Source of the DNA: JBGSYN01 sp041750975
GTDB lineage: Bacteria; Pseudomonadota; Alphaproteobacteria; Geminicoccales; Geminicoccaceae
Direction: 5' to 3'
Length of the DNA: 64,000 bases
Assembly (NCBI GenBank): GCA_041750975.1
Contig: JBGSYN010000092.1
Coordinates: forward strand, 1 to 64,000
Position numbers and translations under genes: made by a program. Under the pieces are notes generated by a model. The model had not been told where the DNA came from. It worked only from the letters and a program-made list of their open reading frames with translations, and made no database searches. Positions 53,103-63,583 of this stretch are shown here, one piece after another (the first letter of the stretch is position 1; each line of letters begins with the position of its first letter).

Positions 53103-54482
53103 ATGCGCATCGCTATGATCGGAACGGGCTATGTCGGCTTGGTATCCGGTGCATGTTTCGCCGAATTCGGGTTGGACGTCATTTGTGTCGACAAAGACGC
53201 AGCAAAAATCGAACAGCTGCGGGATGGCCGGGTACCGATCTACGAGCCGGGTCTGGAAGATCTGGTGCAGCGACACTATCGACAGGGGCGGCTCCAATTT
53301 ACTCAGGATCTCGGTGAGGCGCTGCACGATGTCGATGCCGTTTTCATCGCTGTGGGTACGCCGAGCAGACGCGGCGATGGTCACGCCGATTTGACCTATG
53401 TCTTCGCTGCGGCGAACGAGATTGCCGCGAAACTGACCAGGCCCACCGTCGTCGTAACTAAGTCGACCGTGCCGGTCGGCACGGGCCGACGATTGCAAAA
53501 ACTGTTTCGCGAGGTCAGGCCGGATCTCGCCATTGAGGTGGCATCAAATCCGGAGTTCTTGCGAGAGGGTTCGGCTATTGAAGACTTTCTCCGACCCGAT
53601 CGTGTCGTCTGCGGTGCCGAGAGCGAGTGGGTCAAAGAGGTACTGTCCAGCTGCTATCGACCGCTCAATCTTATTGAGGTCCCGCTGATTTTCACGAATC
53701 TTGAGACCGCCGAACTCATCAAATATGCAACCAACAGTTTCCTTGCGACCAAGATCACTTTCATCAATGAGATTGCCGATTTGTGCGAGCAGGTGGACGC
53801 CGATGTCCAGCAGGTCGCCAAGGGCATCGGCCTGGACGGCCGCATCGGGAAAAAATTTCTACATGCCGGTCCTGGCTTCGGTGGCTCTTGTTTTCCCAAG
53901 GACACGTTGGCGCTCGCACGAACGGCGGAGCAATATGATTGCCCGGTGCGAATTGTCGAAACCGTGGTCAGCGTCAACGAGGGCCGCAAGCGCCGAATGG
54001 TGCGCAAGATCGTCAATGCTTGCGGTGGCAACATCGAAGGCAAACGGATCGGCGTCCTTGGTGTAACTTTCAAGCCCAACACCGATGATATGCGAGAGAG
54101 CCCAAGTCTCGTCATTATTCCCGCATTGCAGGGCGAGGGAGCGAGCGTCTGTGCGTTCGATCCCGAGGGGATGAAAGAAGCGAAGCCCCTTCTGCCAGGC
54201 GTGGAGTGGCTCGATGGACCCTATGAAGTCGCAGAGAACGCTGATGCCGTGGTGGTTCTGACCGAGTGGAATATTTTTCGCGGTCTCGAACTACGACGGC
54301 TATATGAAACCATGCGCACGCCATTGATCGTCGATCTACGCAATATCTTTGACCCTTCGGAGATGGAAAAGGCCGGATTCGCCTATACAGGAGTCGGTCG
54401 GGGTCGGACTGCAGGATGGGCGATGGCGGCGACCGAAGACGACCGCTTTTCGGATGCAACTCTTCAGGTCGTTGCGAGCTAA
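53103..54482 (+). CDS. UDP-glucose 6-dehydrogenase
   Basis: Oxidises UDP-glucose to UDP-glucuronate, consuming the GalU product. The 459-residue protein has the NAD motif MIGTGYVGLVSGACFAEFG, the STVPVGTGRRLQ and ASNPEFLREGSAIEDF segments, and the catalytic cysteine in GPGFGGSCFPKDT near 263. It lies 21 bp after galU. GDP-mannose dehydrogenase is the alternative within the family; the galU neighbour favours UDP-glucose. Confidence 0.93.
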   Translation: MRIAMIGTGYVGLVSGACFAEFGLDVICVDKDAAKIEQLRDGRVPIYEPGLEDLVQRHYRQGRLQFTQDLGEALHDVDAVFIAVGTPSRRGDGHADLTYVFAAANEIAAKLTRPTVVVTKSTVPVGTGRRLQKLFREVRPDLAIEVASNPEFLREGSAIEDFLRPDRVVCGAESEWVKEVLSSCYRPLNLIEVPLIFTNLETAELIKYATNSFLATKITFINEIADLCEQVDADVQQVAKGIGLDGRIGKKFLHAGPGFGGSCFPKDTLALARTAEQYDCPVRIVETVVSVNEGRKRRMVRKIVNACGGNIEGKRIGVLGVTFKPNTDDMRESPSLVIIPALQGEGASVCAFDPEGMKEAKPLLPGVEWLDGPYEVAENADAVVVLTEWNIFRGLELRRLYETMRTPLIVDLRNIFDPSEMEKAGFAYTGVGRGRTAGWAMAATEDDRFSDATLQVVAS

Positions 54483-54513
54483 GGTATTGTTCGGAAATAA
54501 TTGCTGAGACCTG

Positions 54514-55893
54514 ATGTTCACCCATCAATTTCACCCAACACTCCTGCGCGAGTACGATGTTCGCGGCATCGTCGATGAGACACTCTTGGCAGCGGATGCT
54601 TTCGCGATCGGCCGCGGATTTGGCAGCCAATTGCGCCGGGAAGGTGGTACGAAAGTAGCCGTGGGCTTCGATGGGCGACTCAGTTCGCCGGAACTCGAAG
54701 GGGCGCTCGTCGACGGGCTCATCGGATCGGGTCTGGACGTTTTCCGCATCGGCTGCGGTCCGACCCCGATGCTGTATTTCGCGGTACATCATTTAGGCAT
54801 GGATGGCGGCATCCAGGTGACAGGCTCGCATAACCCCCCCTCCCATAACGGTTTCAAAATGATGATTGGGCACCGGGCGTTTTTCGGTGCCCGTATCCAA
54901 CAATTAGGAAGAGCGGTGGCCGAGGGCGATCTGAGTACCGGGGATGGCGGGGTTCAAACCGTCGATGTTTTCGACGACTATATCGAGCGCATTACACGGG
55001 ATTTCGACGGCGGGCGCGCCGTGGACGTTGTCTGGGATGCAGGAAATGGTGCGGCAGGGCCGGCCATGGAGGCGGTTGCAGCAAGAATACCGGGTCGGCA
55101 TGCTTGTTTATTCGCCGATATCGACGGGTCATTTCCCAATCATCATCCCGATCCGACCATCCCTGAAAACATGACCGCGCTGATCGATAAGGTCGTGTCC
55201 GGCGGATTTGAGGTCGGAATAGGGTTCGACGGCGACGGCGACCGTATCGGAGTCGTCGATGGCCAGGGTCGCATCATTTGGGGGGATCAGATCCTGCAAT
55301 TTCTTGCGGGTGACGTCCTCGCCAGAAATCCTGGCGCCACCATTATTTCCGATGTCAAATCCAGCGAATTGCTATTTGCCGCGATCGAAGCTCTTGGCGG
55401 CAGTCCCCTGATGTGGAAAACCGGGCATTCGTTGATCAAGGATAAGATGATCGAAACAGACGCCCCACTCTCGGGAGAAATGTCCGGTCATATCTTTTAT
55501 AAGGACCGTTTCTACGGTCATGATGATGCACTTTATGTTGCCGTTCGACTGCTGGAAATACTAGCTCGAGGTGAGATTTCCCTGGCCGATTGGCGCAACA
55601 CCTTGCCCACGACCTATTCCACGCCGGAAGTTCGATTCGAGTGCCCCGATGAGACGAAGTTCGACGCTGTGGCAACAATTGCGGCGGCGCTTGAGCGGGA
55701 GGGAGCAGTTGTCGACACGATCGACGGTGTTCGGGTCAAGCGGGATGAAGGTTGGTGGTTAATTCGGGCCTCCAACACCCAAGCGGTTCTGGTAGCGCGT
55801 GCTGAAGCACGGTCTCCTGAGAAACTTGAAGAACTCAAATGTGACATTCGCGATCATCTCGAGAATGCGGGTTTGATGGCCCCCGAGTTCTGA
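54514..55893 (+). CDS. Phosphomannomutase/phosphoglucomutase
   Basis: Interconverts hexose-6- and hexose-1-phosphates, feeding GalU and other sugar nucleotide pathways. The 459 residues contain the phosphoserine loop TGSHNPPSHNGFKMM near 104, the metal-binding loop FDGDGDRIG near 240, the substrate loop GEMSGHIFYKDRFYGHDDALY, and the phosphate-binding WWLIRASNTQAVLVARAEA at the C-terminus. This is the AlgC/ManB type with probable dual mannose and glucose activity. It follows the dehydrogenase by 31 bp. Confidence 0.94.
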   Translation: MFTHQFHPTLLREYDVRGIVDETLLAADAFAIGRGFGSQLRREGGTKVAVGFDGRLSSPELEGALVDGLIGSGLDVFRIGCGPTPMLYFAVHHLGMDGGIQVTGSHNPPSHNGFKMMIGHRAFFGARIQQLGRAVAEGDLSTGDGGVQTVDVFDDYIERITRDFDGGRAVDVVWDAGNGAAGPAMEAVAARIPGRHACLFADIDGSFPNHHPDPTIPENMTALIDKVVSGGFEVGIGFDGDGDRIGVVDGQGRIIWGDQILQFLAGDVLARNPGATIISDVKSSELLFAAIEALGGSPLMWKTGHSLIKDKMIETDAPLSGEMSGHIFYKDRFYGHDDALYVAVRLLEILARGEISLADWRNTLPTTYSTPEVRFECPDETKFDAVATIAAALEREGAVVDTIDGVRVKRDEGWWLIRASNTQAVLVARAEARSPEKLEELKCDIRDHLENAGLMAPEF

Positions 55894-55984
55894 TCCGGCT
55901 TCAATAGACGATAAGTACCCTTTCGAAACCACGCGTTAACTATTGCGGATTAGCATCGCGTGGTCAGAGCTTTGGGGAAGACCA

Positions 55985-58783
55985 ATGGATTCGGAAGACC
56001 AGACGAATCCGCGATGCCGCCGCATGATTGCACACATCGCAATCTTCGCAGTGGTGGCGATTGGCTTCGTTATGAAGCCCATCCCACTTGTCTGGGCAAG
56101 CACCGAAGCCGGATTTGGAGATCTGCCGTCGCATCGGATTAACGTTAGACCGGTACCGCGGCCATCAGCTTTGGCCCATGCTCAAGGCGCTTTCAACGAC
56201 GGTTCCGATATTGAAACTGCCTCGCAAACCGAGGAGAGAAACCATCCGAGTTTCGGACAGGCAAACCTGAATAATGATGTTCCATCCGAGATTGCCACTG
56301 CGCTGGATTCTTTTGAGGAGAGCAGCAATTTCGCCAGGATAGCTTGGAATGAGCCAAAAGGCTTTGCCGCGTTCCAAAGAGCAGGCTTGCTCTGGTTGCT
56401 GATCGAAGGCGAGAATCCGTCCATTGCTGTCGAGGCTCTAAATCCTTCGGCATCCGATCTTCTTTTGCCTGAGGTTGTACAGGTGCAGTCGCTTGCAGGT
56501 ACGCTTGTCGGGCTTTCGATGGCGCCAACGATTTTCCCTCATGTGTCGTGGGATGAGCACGGGATCTTAGTGCAGACGCGTCGTGATGTGGGCGGCATCG
56601 CCGCACACCAGGTGGTAGCAAGCGGACTGGCATCGTCCGACGAATTTGTTCTTCCGGCGCAGGGCAGCGTCGTTGAATTCGTTGATCCGGTAATTGGAGA
56701 TCATTTGCAGGCGCTGCTGACGCTGGACCCATCCAGGCAGCCGGCGAGCATCGCTCAGTACGATGTTGAGTTTCTGCCGTCCTTTCATGGATTTGTCTGG
56801 AAACCTTTGATCGGACCGTTGGCGACGCGGATATCGACGAATGCAACGGTTCTTATCAGGAAGGAAGACCAACGGGCTGCGGCAACAATGGCCGTTCGAT
56901 CTCCCGGAGATGGCGCCCCGAACCATCGCACGAAGGTTGACGCATCACCCAGCGATGTGCGGGGAATTCTCGAGACGCCTACAATGACTGTCACTGAGCC
57001 ATGGACAGTGGTCACGGACCATGAACAAGGGGCTTCGAAGTCCAAAACCGATACCGTTTCGGTGGGGTCGGTTTCCGAAGGTGTTGCAATCAGGCAGTCT
57101 ATGGATGAGCCTGGTCACGCATCTGAACCGGAATTCCTTGGTATCGTCAATCTGGAGGAAGACGTTCGGGGCTATTGGCATCGGCGTGCTGGCCTATTGG
57201 AGGCGATGAATACCGAGGTGCCGGCCCAGGAGCTGGCTGCCCGGATAGAACTTGCCAAAGTGGAGCTGGCTTATGGACTAGGCGCCGAGGCCTCTTCGAC
57301 GGTTGCACCCCTATTGGATGTGGAGCCTTCGGGTCTCAATTTGGTTCCCCGCGCCATTGATGCGGCCGCGTCCATACTCATGGGCCGAGCAGAACCTGCT
57401 CTTCAAACTCTGCAGCACGAGGAATATACGGACGATCAGGAGCTTTCCCTTTGGCGGCTAGTCGCCGCTTCGGGCCTTGACGAGTGGGATATCGTATCAT
57501 CGAACCTCGCATCCGCGAGCGCAACGCTCGCCGACTATCCAAATGAACTGGTGATGCGGCTTGGACCTGACGTCTTGCTGGCGCATGTCAGGTTTGATCA
57601 ATTGCAGGATGCCTATCGAATTCTCGATCAACTGATCGAAGTGGATCGCCATGAGAGTGGCACGTTCCCAGGCGATCTGTTCCGGGCGAACCTACTTCTT
57701 ACCGAAAACCGGAACGGGGCAGCCGCAGAGGCTCTCACATCCGCCATGGATACGCTCACCTGGCACCACCTTGTAACCGCGCGCTTTCAGAAAACGATGC
57801 TGGACAGGGCGAACGGCGAGGCCATCCCAGACACGATACGGGCATTGGAGGATCAGCAGCGTCTGTGGCGGGGCCATGTCGATGAAATCGACATGCTCCT
57901 GCGATTGGCCGACCTTTATGGACTCGTCGAGAACCGCATGGCTGCCCTTAATATCCTCTTGATAGCTAGAGAATATCTTTCGACAAATAAGGACGATCCG
58001 GCAAGGGTTGCGACTTTGGAAGAAAAGATGCGAGCCATACTAAGGGCAGGCTTGGTGGAATCGGTAGGCGCTGATCCGCTCGGAAGCTTGGCGCTAGTCA
58101 ACAGCTATGGCGGAATTCTATCTGGATTCGAGGATAAGGCAGGTATCGTCACGCAACTCGCTCAACATCTCGCTGACAGTGGTTTTGAAGATGCGGCCCT
58201 GCGTCTTACTCGGCAATATCTCTATCGCGAAGACGGTAGCGCTGTTCCAGAGGCCCATCGAATGGTAGCAGCTTTTCATGTTCAGGCAGGACGCCCTAAT
58301 TTGGCCATCGAACAACTGAGTGCGGTACCGGAGGCAGAGCGGATCAACAGCGATACGCTGATGATGGCTGAGGCTTTTCTCGAGAGCGATGATTATTCCA
58401 ATGCTTTGAAAGCTTTGGATCATTTATCGGGACCTGAATCGCAGCGTCTTCGTGAACGCGCCTTGTTTCGTCAGAAAGAGTGGGAGGCGCTTGTCAACCG
58501 AGATCGGCGATCCAGCAATTCTGAAGCAAACAAAGCGCCAGACGGTGATGAGGGCGACGGTTTCTCGCCGCAGGAGATCATTGCCTATGCAGCGGCCGGT
58601 CAGTCGATCAGCGATAACTTGACCACAAACGCGACACAGCTAGGTACGCCGCAACGTCACGCGCTATTGAACGCACTAAACGTCGAAGCCCCTATTGAGA
58701 GCAACGTCGACGATTTGCTCTCATATGCTCGCGAAAGAACAAGCCATTTACGCGCATTTACAGAAACTTTGAATCAAGATTAA
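55985..58783 (+). CDS. Large exported protein of unknown function with helical-repeat C-terminal half
   Basis: The ATG at 55985 (RBS GGGGAAG) gives 932 residues; a start at 55943 adds 14. A signal peptide or anchor is at about 16-38 (IAHIAIFAVVAIGFVMKPIPLVWA). The N-terminal half contains RIAWNEPKGFAAFQRAGLLWLLIEG, a beta-rich segment, and a low-complexity linker (about 310-370). The second half (about 390-920) is alpha-helical, with TPR-like periodicity, for example ELAARIELAKVELAYGLGAEA and LLRLADLYGLVENRMAALNI. I do not recognise a family name. It is downstream of the sugar nucleotide genes, 90 bp after the mutase. Confidence 0.75.
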   Translation: MDSEDQTNPRCRRMIAHIAIFAVVAIGFVMKPIPLVWASTEAGFGDLPSHRINVRPVPRPSALAHAQGAFNDGSDIETASQTEERNHPSFGQANLNNDVPSEIATALDSFEESSNFARIAWNEPKGFAAFQRAGLLWLLIEGENPSIAVEALNPSASDLLLPEVVQVQSLAGTLVGLSMAPTIFPHVSWDEHGILVQTRRDVGGIAAHQVVASGLASSDEFVLPAQGSVVEFVDPVIGDHLQALLTLDPSRQPASIAQYDVEFLPSFHGFVWKPLIGPLATRISTNATVLIRKEDQRAAATMAVRSPGDGAPNHRTKVDASPSDVRGILETPTMTVTEPWTVVTDHEQGASKSKTDTVSVGSVSEGVAIRQSMDEPGHASEPEFLGIVNLEEDVRGYWHRRAGLLEAMNTEVPAQELAARIELAKVELAYGLGAEASSTVAPLLDVEPSGLNLVPRAIDAAASILMGRAEPALQTLQHEEYTDDQELSLWRLVAASGLDEWDIVSSNLASASATLADYPNELVMRLGPDVLLAHVRFDQLQDAYRILDQLIEVDRHESGTFPGDLFRANLLLTENRNGAAAEALTSAMDTLTWHHLVTARFQKTMLDRANGEAIPDTIRALEDQQRLWRGHVDEIDMLLRLADLYGLVENRMAALNILLIAREYLSTNKDDPARVATLEEKMRAILRAGLVESVGADPLGSLALVNSYGGILSGFEDKAGIVTQLAQHLADSGFEDAALRLTRQYLYREDGSAVPEAHRMVAAFHVQAGRPNLAIEQLSAVPEAERINSDTLMMAEAFLESDDYSNALKALDHLSGPESQRLRERALFRQKEWEALVNRDRRSSNSEANKAPDGDEGDGFSPQEIIAYAAAGQSISDNLTTNATQLGTPQRHALLNALNVEAPIESNVDDLLSYARERTSHLRAFTETLNQD

Positions 58784-59130
58784 CGCACACCCTGAGACAG
58801 TCCCGTCCACGCCGAAAATGGCAAAGTCCTGTGTTCTCCATAGTCTTTGGCCGATTTTTGTTCGTGGCCTGGAGCCCGCGAACCCAGTTTCGGAACCGGT
58901 CACGCCAAATACTTCCATGCACTACTTTTTGCCGTAGTGCAGCAGGGCGGTTGATGGCAGTCCAAAGGTCGGGATTTATTCCCATAGATGCTTGGCTATT
59001 AGGGTCAGGCCCCCCTAATCGGATCGGAACGATTGAGGCTGCAGTGGTCAGGATCGCCGCTGTGATGGCGGGATGGTCTTGGCCGGGAAACAATAAATGG
59101 CGCTCGGGTATTCCGAACGCCTCATTGAAA
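58784..59130. other. Intergenic region between convergent genes
   Basis: There are 347 bp between the large exported protein gene and the TauE/SafE permease gene. A reverse-strand frame contains SAVDFNEAFGIPERHLLFPGQDHPAIT-like sequence with moderately coding-looking composition, but it has no start in the gap and no recognised family, so I do not annotate it. No terminator was found. Confidence 0.45.
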
Positions 59131-60042
59131 TCAACTGCCGAGAGAGTAGAGATCAAGCGGGGTTGCCACCAAGTCATAGGCAAGCTTGCCGCAAACCAAG
59201 AGGACAATAAGTGCCAATAGTACGCGGATTTGTTCTCCTCTGAGGTTGGCACCCGCTCGTGCCCCGATTTGCGCCCCGACCACTCCGCCTGCGATAAGTA
59301 GCAATGCAAGGATAATGTCGACCGTATAATTGTTATAGGCATGCAAGAATGTCGTGAGGGCCGTAACAAAACAGATCTGAAAAAGCGACGTGCCGACAAC
59401 GACAGAAGTAGGCATACCGATGAGATAAATCATCGCGGGAACCATAATGAACCCGCCGCCGACACCCATGATTGCGGCCAAAATCCCAACAAAGGCACCG
59501 ACCAGAAGTGGCATCATTATACTGATATAGAGGCGAGAACGATGAAACCGCATTTTGAAGGGCAGACCGTGCGCCCAATGATGTTGGTGAAGTTTGCCCA
59601 GTTGTCGCCCGCCTCCCGTCCGCTGTTTCAGGAGCGCTCGCGTGCTTTCCAGAAACATCAGGAAGCCAATGATGCCAAGAAAGACCACGTAGCAGATTGA
59701 GATGACAATATCGATTTGGCCAAGCGACCGGATTATCGCGAAGAGAGCAACTCCCACCGCGGAACCGACAAATCCGCCGGCAGCGAGCACCAGACCCATC
59801 CAGACATCGACCGTGCGTCGACGCATGTGCGCCAGGACGCCGGAAAAGGATGAGGCAAGGACCTGGCTCGCCGCCGATCCAACAGCCACGGCCGGCGGTA
59901 TGCCGATAAATATAAGGAGCGGCGTCATTAGAAAAGCGCCACCGACACCGAATACACCAGACAGAAAACCAATAATTCCGCCGATACCGAGCAGTAGGAT
60001 TACGTCCACCGACATCTCGGCGACAGGAAGGTAAATATCCAT
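59131..60042 (-). CDS. Sulfite exporter TauE/SafE family permease
   Basis: A 303-residue membrane protein with about eight helices and the duplicated TSUP signature: GFLSGVFGVGGAFLMTPLLIFIGIPPAVAVGSA in the first half and VGILAAIMGVGGGFIMVPAMIYLIGMPTSVVVGTS in the second. Family members export sulfite, sulfonates or other anions. No associated catabolic gene is near, so the substrate is open. A basic, histidine-rich loop (about 147-171) separates the halves. Confidence 0.92.
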   Translation of the reverse strand: MDIYLPVAEMSVDVILLLGIGGIIGFLSGVFGVGGAFLMTPLLIFIGIPPAVAVGSAASQVLASSFSGVLAHMRRRTVDVWMGLVLAAGGFVGSAVGVALFAIIRSLGQIDIVISICYVVFLGIIGFLMFLESTRALLKQRTGGGRQLGKLHQHHWAHGLPFKMRFHRSRLYISIMMPLLVGAFVGILAAIMGVGGGFIMVPAMIYLIGMPTSVVVGTSLFQICFVTALTTFLHAYNNYTVDIILALLLIAGGVVGAQIGARAGANLRGEQIRVLLALIVLLVCGKLAYDLVATPLDLYSLGS

Positions 60043-60243
60043 TGGCGGCGATTTCTTATGGTATCACCGCCATCCATCACGATGGCTTAAAGGCTGTCAA
60101 GCGAAGGATCGGCAAAACGGATCGCGTGACTTCCTAGAGCGACGCTCGTTATGGCTACTCACGGGGCTTACAGATCCCGGCTCTCGTCGTGAAGCGGTTC
60201 CGTCTCTCGACCGGTAATTCCAAGTACGGAGTGTAGTAGGACG

Positions 60244-63144
60244 TCACTCGGCAGCGTGTTCGTAGGATTCCACGGGCGGGCAGGTGCAGACCAGATTTCT
60301 ATCGCCGTAGGCATTGTCGACGCGAGCCACAGGTGGCCAAAATTTGTCCTGTGTATCGCCCAAAGGAAAGAAGGCCGCCTGACGAGGGTATGGCAGATCC
60401 CAGTCTTCTAGCAACAGGCTGTGAACATGGGGTGCATTCTTGAGCAAATTGACCTGGGGATCCGCGTCTCCGTCCTCGATGGCCCGTATCTCGCCGCGAA
60501 TTGCTATCAATGCATCACAGAATCGATCGAGCTCCTGCTTGTTCTCGGACTCGGTCGGCTCAATCATCATTGTTTCGGGAACCGGCCATGACATGGTCGG
60601 CGCATGAAACCCATAGTCCATCAATCGCTTGGCCACGTCTTCCGCCGATACACCCGTACGCTCCTTGATCCGACGAAAGTCGATAATGCATTCGTGGGCG
60701 ACGAACCCGCCACGACCCTCGAAAACAACCGGAAAATGGTTTCTCAGCCGGTGGGCCACGTAGTTGGCATTCAAGATCGCAACCAGGGATGCGCGCTCGA
60801 GCCCGGCACTTCCCATCATGGCGACGAATGCCCAGGAGATCGGCAGGATCAACGGTGAGCCCCATGGTGCCGCCGCAACCGTGCCAAGATTTCGCGCAGT
60901 TTCTTCCCGATTGCGAACCCGGACGACAGGATGATCCGGCAGAAACGGCGCAAGGTGGCTCTTCACTCCGATCGGCCCCATGCCCGGACCTCCCCCACCA
61001 TGGGGAATGCAGAAGGTTTTATGCAGATTGATATGGGCGACATCGGCGCCAAACTCGCCAGGCCGGCAAAGTCCCATCAATGCGTTAAGATTGGCACCAT
61101 CCAGATAAACCTGACCGCCCAGATCGTGGATAATGTCGCAGGCTTCCTTGATCCGATCCTCAAACACACCATGCGTCGATGGATAAGTAATCATCATTGC
61201 CGCAAGTCTGTCGGCATGCTCATTGGCTGTTCGACGAAGGTCGTCGATGTCGATGTTTCCTTTGTTGTCACAACGAACAACGACGACACGCAAACCGGCC
61301 ATAATGGCGCTTGCGGGGTTGGTGCCATGGGCGGAAGAGGGGATCAGGCAAATATCCCGACGTCTCTCGCCATGCTTTTCGTGAAAGCCGCGAATTGCCA
61401 GGAGGCCTGTATATTCGCCCTGGCTTCCTGCATTGGGCTGCATCGACACTTCATCGAAGCCTGTTATTGCCGCCAGCCAGCGCTGCAACTCCTCAATCAG
61501 GGTACGATAGCCAGCCGCACGCGCCTCAGGCACAAAGGGATGAACATCGGCAAATTCTGGCCATGAGAGTGCAGCCATTTCGGTGGCTGCGTTGAGCTTC
61601 ATGGTGCAAGATCCAAGCGGGATCATTGAACGATCCAGTGCGATGTCCTTTGCCTGCAATCGACGCAGATAGCGCATCATCTCGGTTTCACTTCGATAGG
61701 TGTGAAAAACCGGATGGTCGAGATAAGGGGTCTTCCGGACAATATCCGACGGTAGCCTTGTGCTCGATTTCCTGACGAGCTCTTCGACCTCTGACAAGGA
61801 CCAATTCTTGTCGGCAATAGCCGAGAGAAGATCTCGGATGTCCTGCGATCCCGTCGTCTCGTCGATCGAAACGGACAAATGGTCCCGATCGAGCAAACGC
61901 AGCTCGATATCGAAACTGCGTGCCCGCTCGATTATACGCTCAGCGTTCCCCGGTGCCGCAATGGTCACTGTATCGAAGAAGCTCGAATGCCTGATATCAA
62001 AGCCTGAAGTTTGGAGCCCGTCGACAAACGCTGATGCGAGACGATGAACGCCGGCTGCCCGGGACCGGAGTCCATCCGGACCATGATAGACGGCGTACAT
62101 CCCCGCAATCACGGCGAGCAGAACCTGTGCAGTACATATATTGCTGGTGGCCTTTTCACGGCGGATGTGCTGCTCACGAGTCTGCAAGGCCATCCGATAG
62201 GCATTCTGGCCTCGAGCATCCAGACTGACGCCGATCAAGCGCCCGGGCATGGACCTTCGGAACGAGTTTCTCGTCGCAAAAAACGCTGCGTGAGGTCCGC
62301 CATATCCCATGGGAACGCCAAACCGCTGAGAAGAGCCCACCGCGATATCGGCGTCGAGCTCTCCAGGCGGCATCAACACGCAAAGTGCCAGCAAATCGGT
62401 CGCCACAATGGCAAGACCTCCGCGTTCCTTGATCGCTTTTATGCGCTGGGCCGGTCGTGAAATGCCGCCATCCGTTGCCGGGTATTGGATGATACCGCCA
62501 AACACGCGCAGATCATCGAGATTACAGGCATCATCACCATACACGAGTTCGATGCCCATATGGTCGGCACGGGTTTCAAGCACGGCGATCGTTTGAGGAT
62601 GGCAGGATGCCTCGACGAAGAACCGAGCGCTTTCCGTCTTGTTGGACCGCCGCGCCATCGCCATGGCTTCGGCGGCAGCCGTAGCTTCATCCAGCAACGA
62701 GGCGTTGGCGGCCTCAAGTCCCGTCAGATCGACGATCATCTGTTGAAAGTTGATCAGTGCTTCGAGCCGTCCCTGACTCACTTCAGGCTGATAGGGTGTA
62801 TACGCAGTGTACCATCCCGGATTCTCAAACAGGTTGCGCTTGATCACCTCCGGCATGTGTGTGCCGTAATAGCCCATGCCAATAAATGAACGACAGGGTC
62901 GGTTCTCTGCGGCGAGTTCTCTAAGTCGTGCGATCGCCGCTGGTTCGCTCAGGGGGCCAGGTAAATCGAGGCCCCGGCCACTTCGAATCTGCGGCGGAAC
63001 CACCGAATCGCGGAGTTCTTCAAGCGAACGAAGATCGAGAGCCGCAAGCATCGAATCGATTTCGCTCTCTGATGGCCCGATGTGGCGCATTGCAAAGGAG
63101 TCGTATTGCAACGTTTCGTCCCGGTTATCGTTAGCGTTACTCAA
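60244..63144 (-). CDS. gcvP: Glycine dehydrogenase (decarboxylating), P protein of the glycine cleavage system
   Basis: PLP enzyme that decarboxylates glycine and transfers the aminomethyl group to lipoyl-GcvH. The 966 residues represent the fused form with both halves, not split gcvPA/gcvPB. The PLP lysine lies in HINLHKTFCIPHGGGGPGMGPIGV near 706. The N-terminus FAMRHIGPSESEIDSMLAAL and segments such as FIGMGYYGTHMPEVIKRN are diagnostic. It follows gcvH by 51 bp in a gcvT-gcvH-gcvP operon. Confidence 0.97.
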   Translation of the reverse strand: MSNANDNRDETLQYDSFAMRHIGPSESEIDSMLAALDLRSLEELRDSVVPPQIRSGRGLDLPGPLSEPAAIARLRELAAENRPCRSFIGMGYYGTHMPEVIKRNLFENPGWYTAYTPYQPEVSQGRLEALINFQQMIVDLTGLEAANASLLDEATAAAEAMAMARRSNKTESARFFVEASCHPQTIAVLETRADHMGIELVYGDDACNLDDLRVFGGIIQYPATDGGISRPAQRIKAIKERGGLAIVATDLLALCVLMPPGELDADIAVGSSQRFGVPMGYGGPHAAFFATRNSFRRSMPGRLIGVSLDARGQNAYRMALQTREQHIRREKATSNICTAQVLLAVIAGMYAVYHGPDGLRSRAAGVHRLASAFVDGLQTSGFDIRHSSFFDTVTIAAPGNAERIIERARSFDIELRLLDRDHLSVSIDETTGSQDIRDLLSAIADKNWSLSEVEELVRKSSTRLPSDIVRKTPYLDHPVFHTYRSETEMMRYLRRLQAKDIALDRSMIPLGSCTMKLNAATEMAALSWPEFADVHPFVPEARAAGYRTLIEELQRWLAAITGFDEVSMQPNAGSQGEYTGLLAIRGFHEKHGERRRDICLIPSSAHGTNPASAIMAGLRVVVVRCDNKGNIDIDDLRRTANEHADRLAAMMITYPSTHGVFEDRIKEACDIIHDLGGQVYLDGANLNALMGLCRPGEFGADVAHINLHKTFCIPHGGGGPGMGPIGVKSHLAPFLPDHPVVRVRNREETARNLGTVAAAPWGSPLILPISWAFVAMMGSAGLERASLVAILNANYVAHRLRNHFPVVFEGRGGFVAHECIIDFRRIKERTGVSAEDVAKRLMDYGFHAPTMSWPVPETMMIEPTESENKQELDRFCDALIAIRGEIRAIEDGDADPQVNLLKNAPHVHSLLLEDWDLPYPRQAAFFPLGDTQDKFWPPVARVDNAYGDRNLVCTCPPVESYEHAAE

Positions 63145-63195
63145 ATCGCCACGCTCCAGTTTGCCATGAATGTTGCGGTGAAGATTGCGTCGAGC

Positions 63196-63573
63196 TTATT
63201 TCAACGAGGCGACGAACGCTTCGTAATCCTGCCGTTGCATGAGCTGGTCGAGCTCTTGGGGTTTGCTCGGACGCAACCTGAAGAACCATGCCTGACCTTC
63301 GGCATCCTCGTTGACCAGAGCCGGATTGGTCTCAAGCGCCTGATTGGGCTCGACCACCGTTCCGGAAATCGGGGCAAAGATATCGCTCGCAGCCTTCACG
63401 CTTTCGACGACGGCCGCGTCCTGGCCCATTTCGAAGACCCGCCCAGCCTCTGGGAGCTCGACAAAAACGATGTCGCCAAGTTGTTCCTGCGCATGATTGG
63501 TAATGCCTACACTGGCGATATCATCCTCCACGGCGACCCATTCATGGTCTTTGGTGAAATATGTCGGCATCAT
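63196..63573 (-). CDS. gcvH: Glycine cleavage system H protein
   Basis: Lipoyl carrier that moves the aminomethyl intermediate between P and T proteins. The 125 residues begin YFTKDHEWVAVEDDIASVGIT and carry the lipoylation lysine at 60 in VVESVKAASDIFAPISG. Length and sequence are standard. It is 10 bp after gcvT and 51 bp before gcvP. Confidence 0.96.
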   Translation of the reverse strand: MMPTYFTKDHEWVAVEDDIASVGITNHAQEQLGDIVFVELPEAGRVFEMGQDAAVVESVKAASDIFAPISGTVVEPNQALETNPALVNEDAEGQAWFFRLRPSKPQELDQLMQRQDYEAFVASLK

Positions 63574-63583
63574 TTTTTCCTAT

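Noticed and set aside
58758..59399. A 213-codon reverse-strand frame covering the gap before the TauE/SafE gene
   Set aside because: Most of it is a shadow of the permease gene and of the end of the exported-protein gene; the part within the gap has no start and no recognised family.
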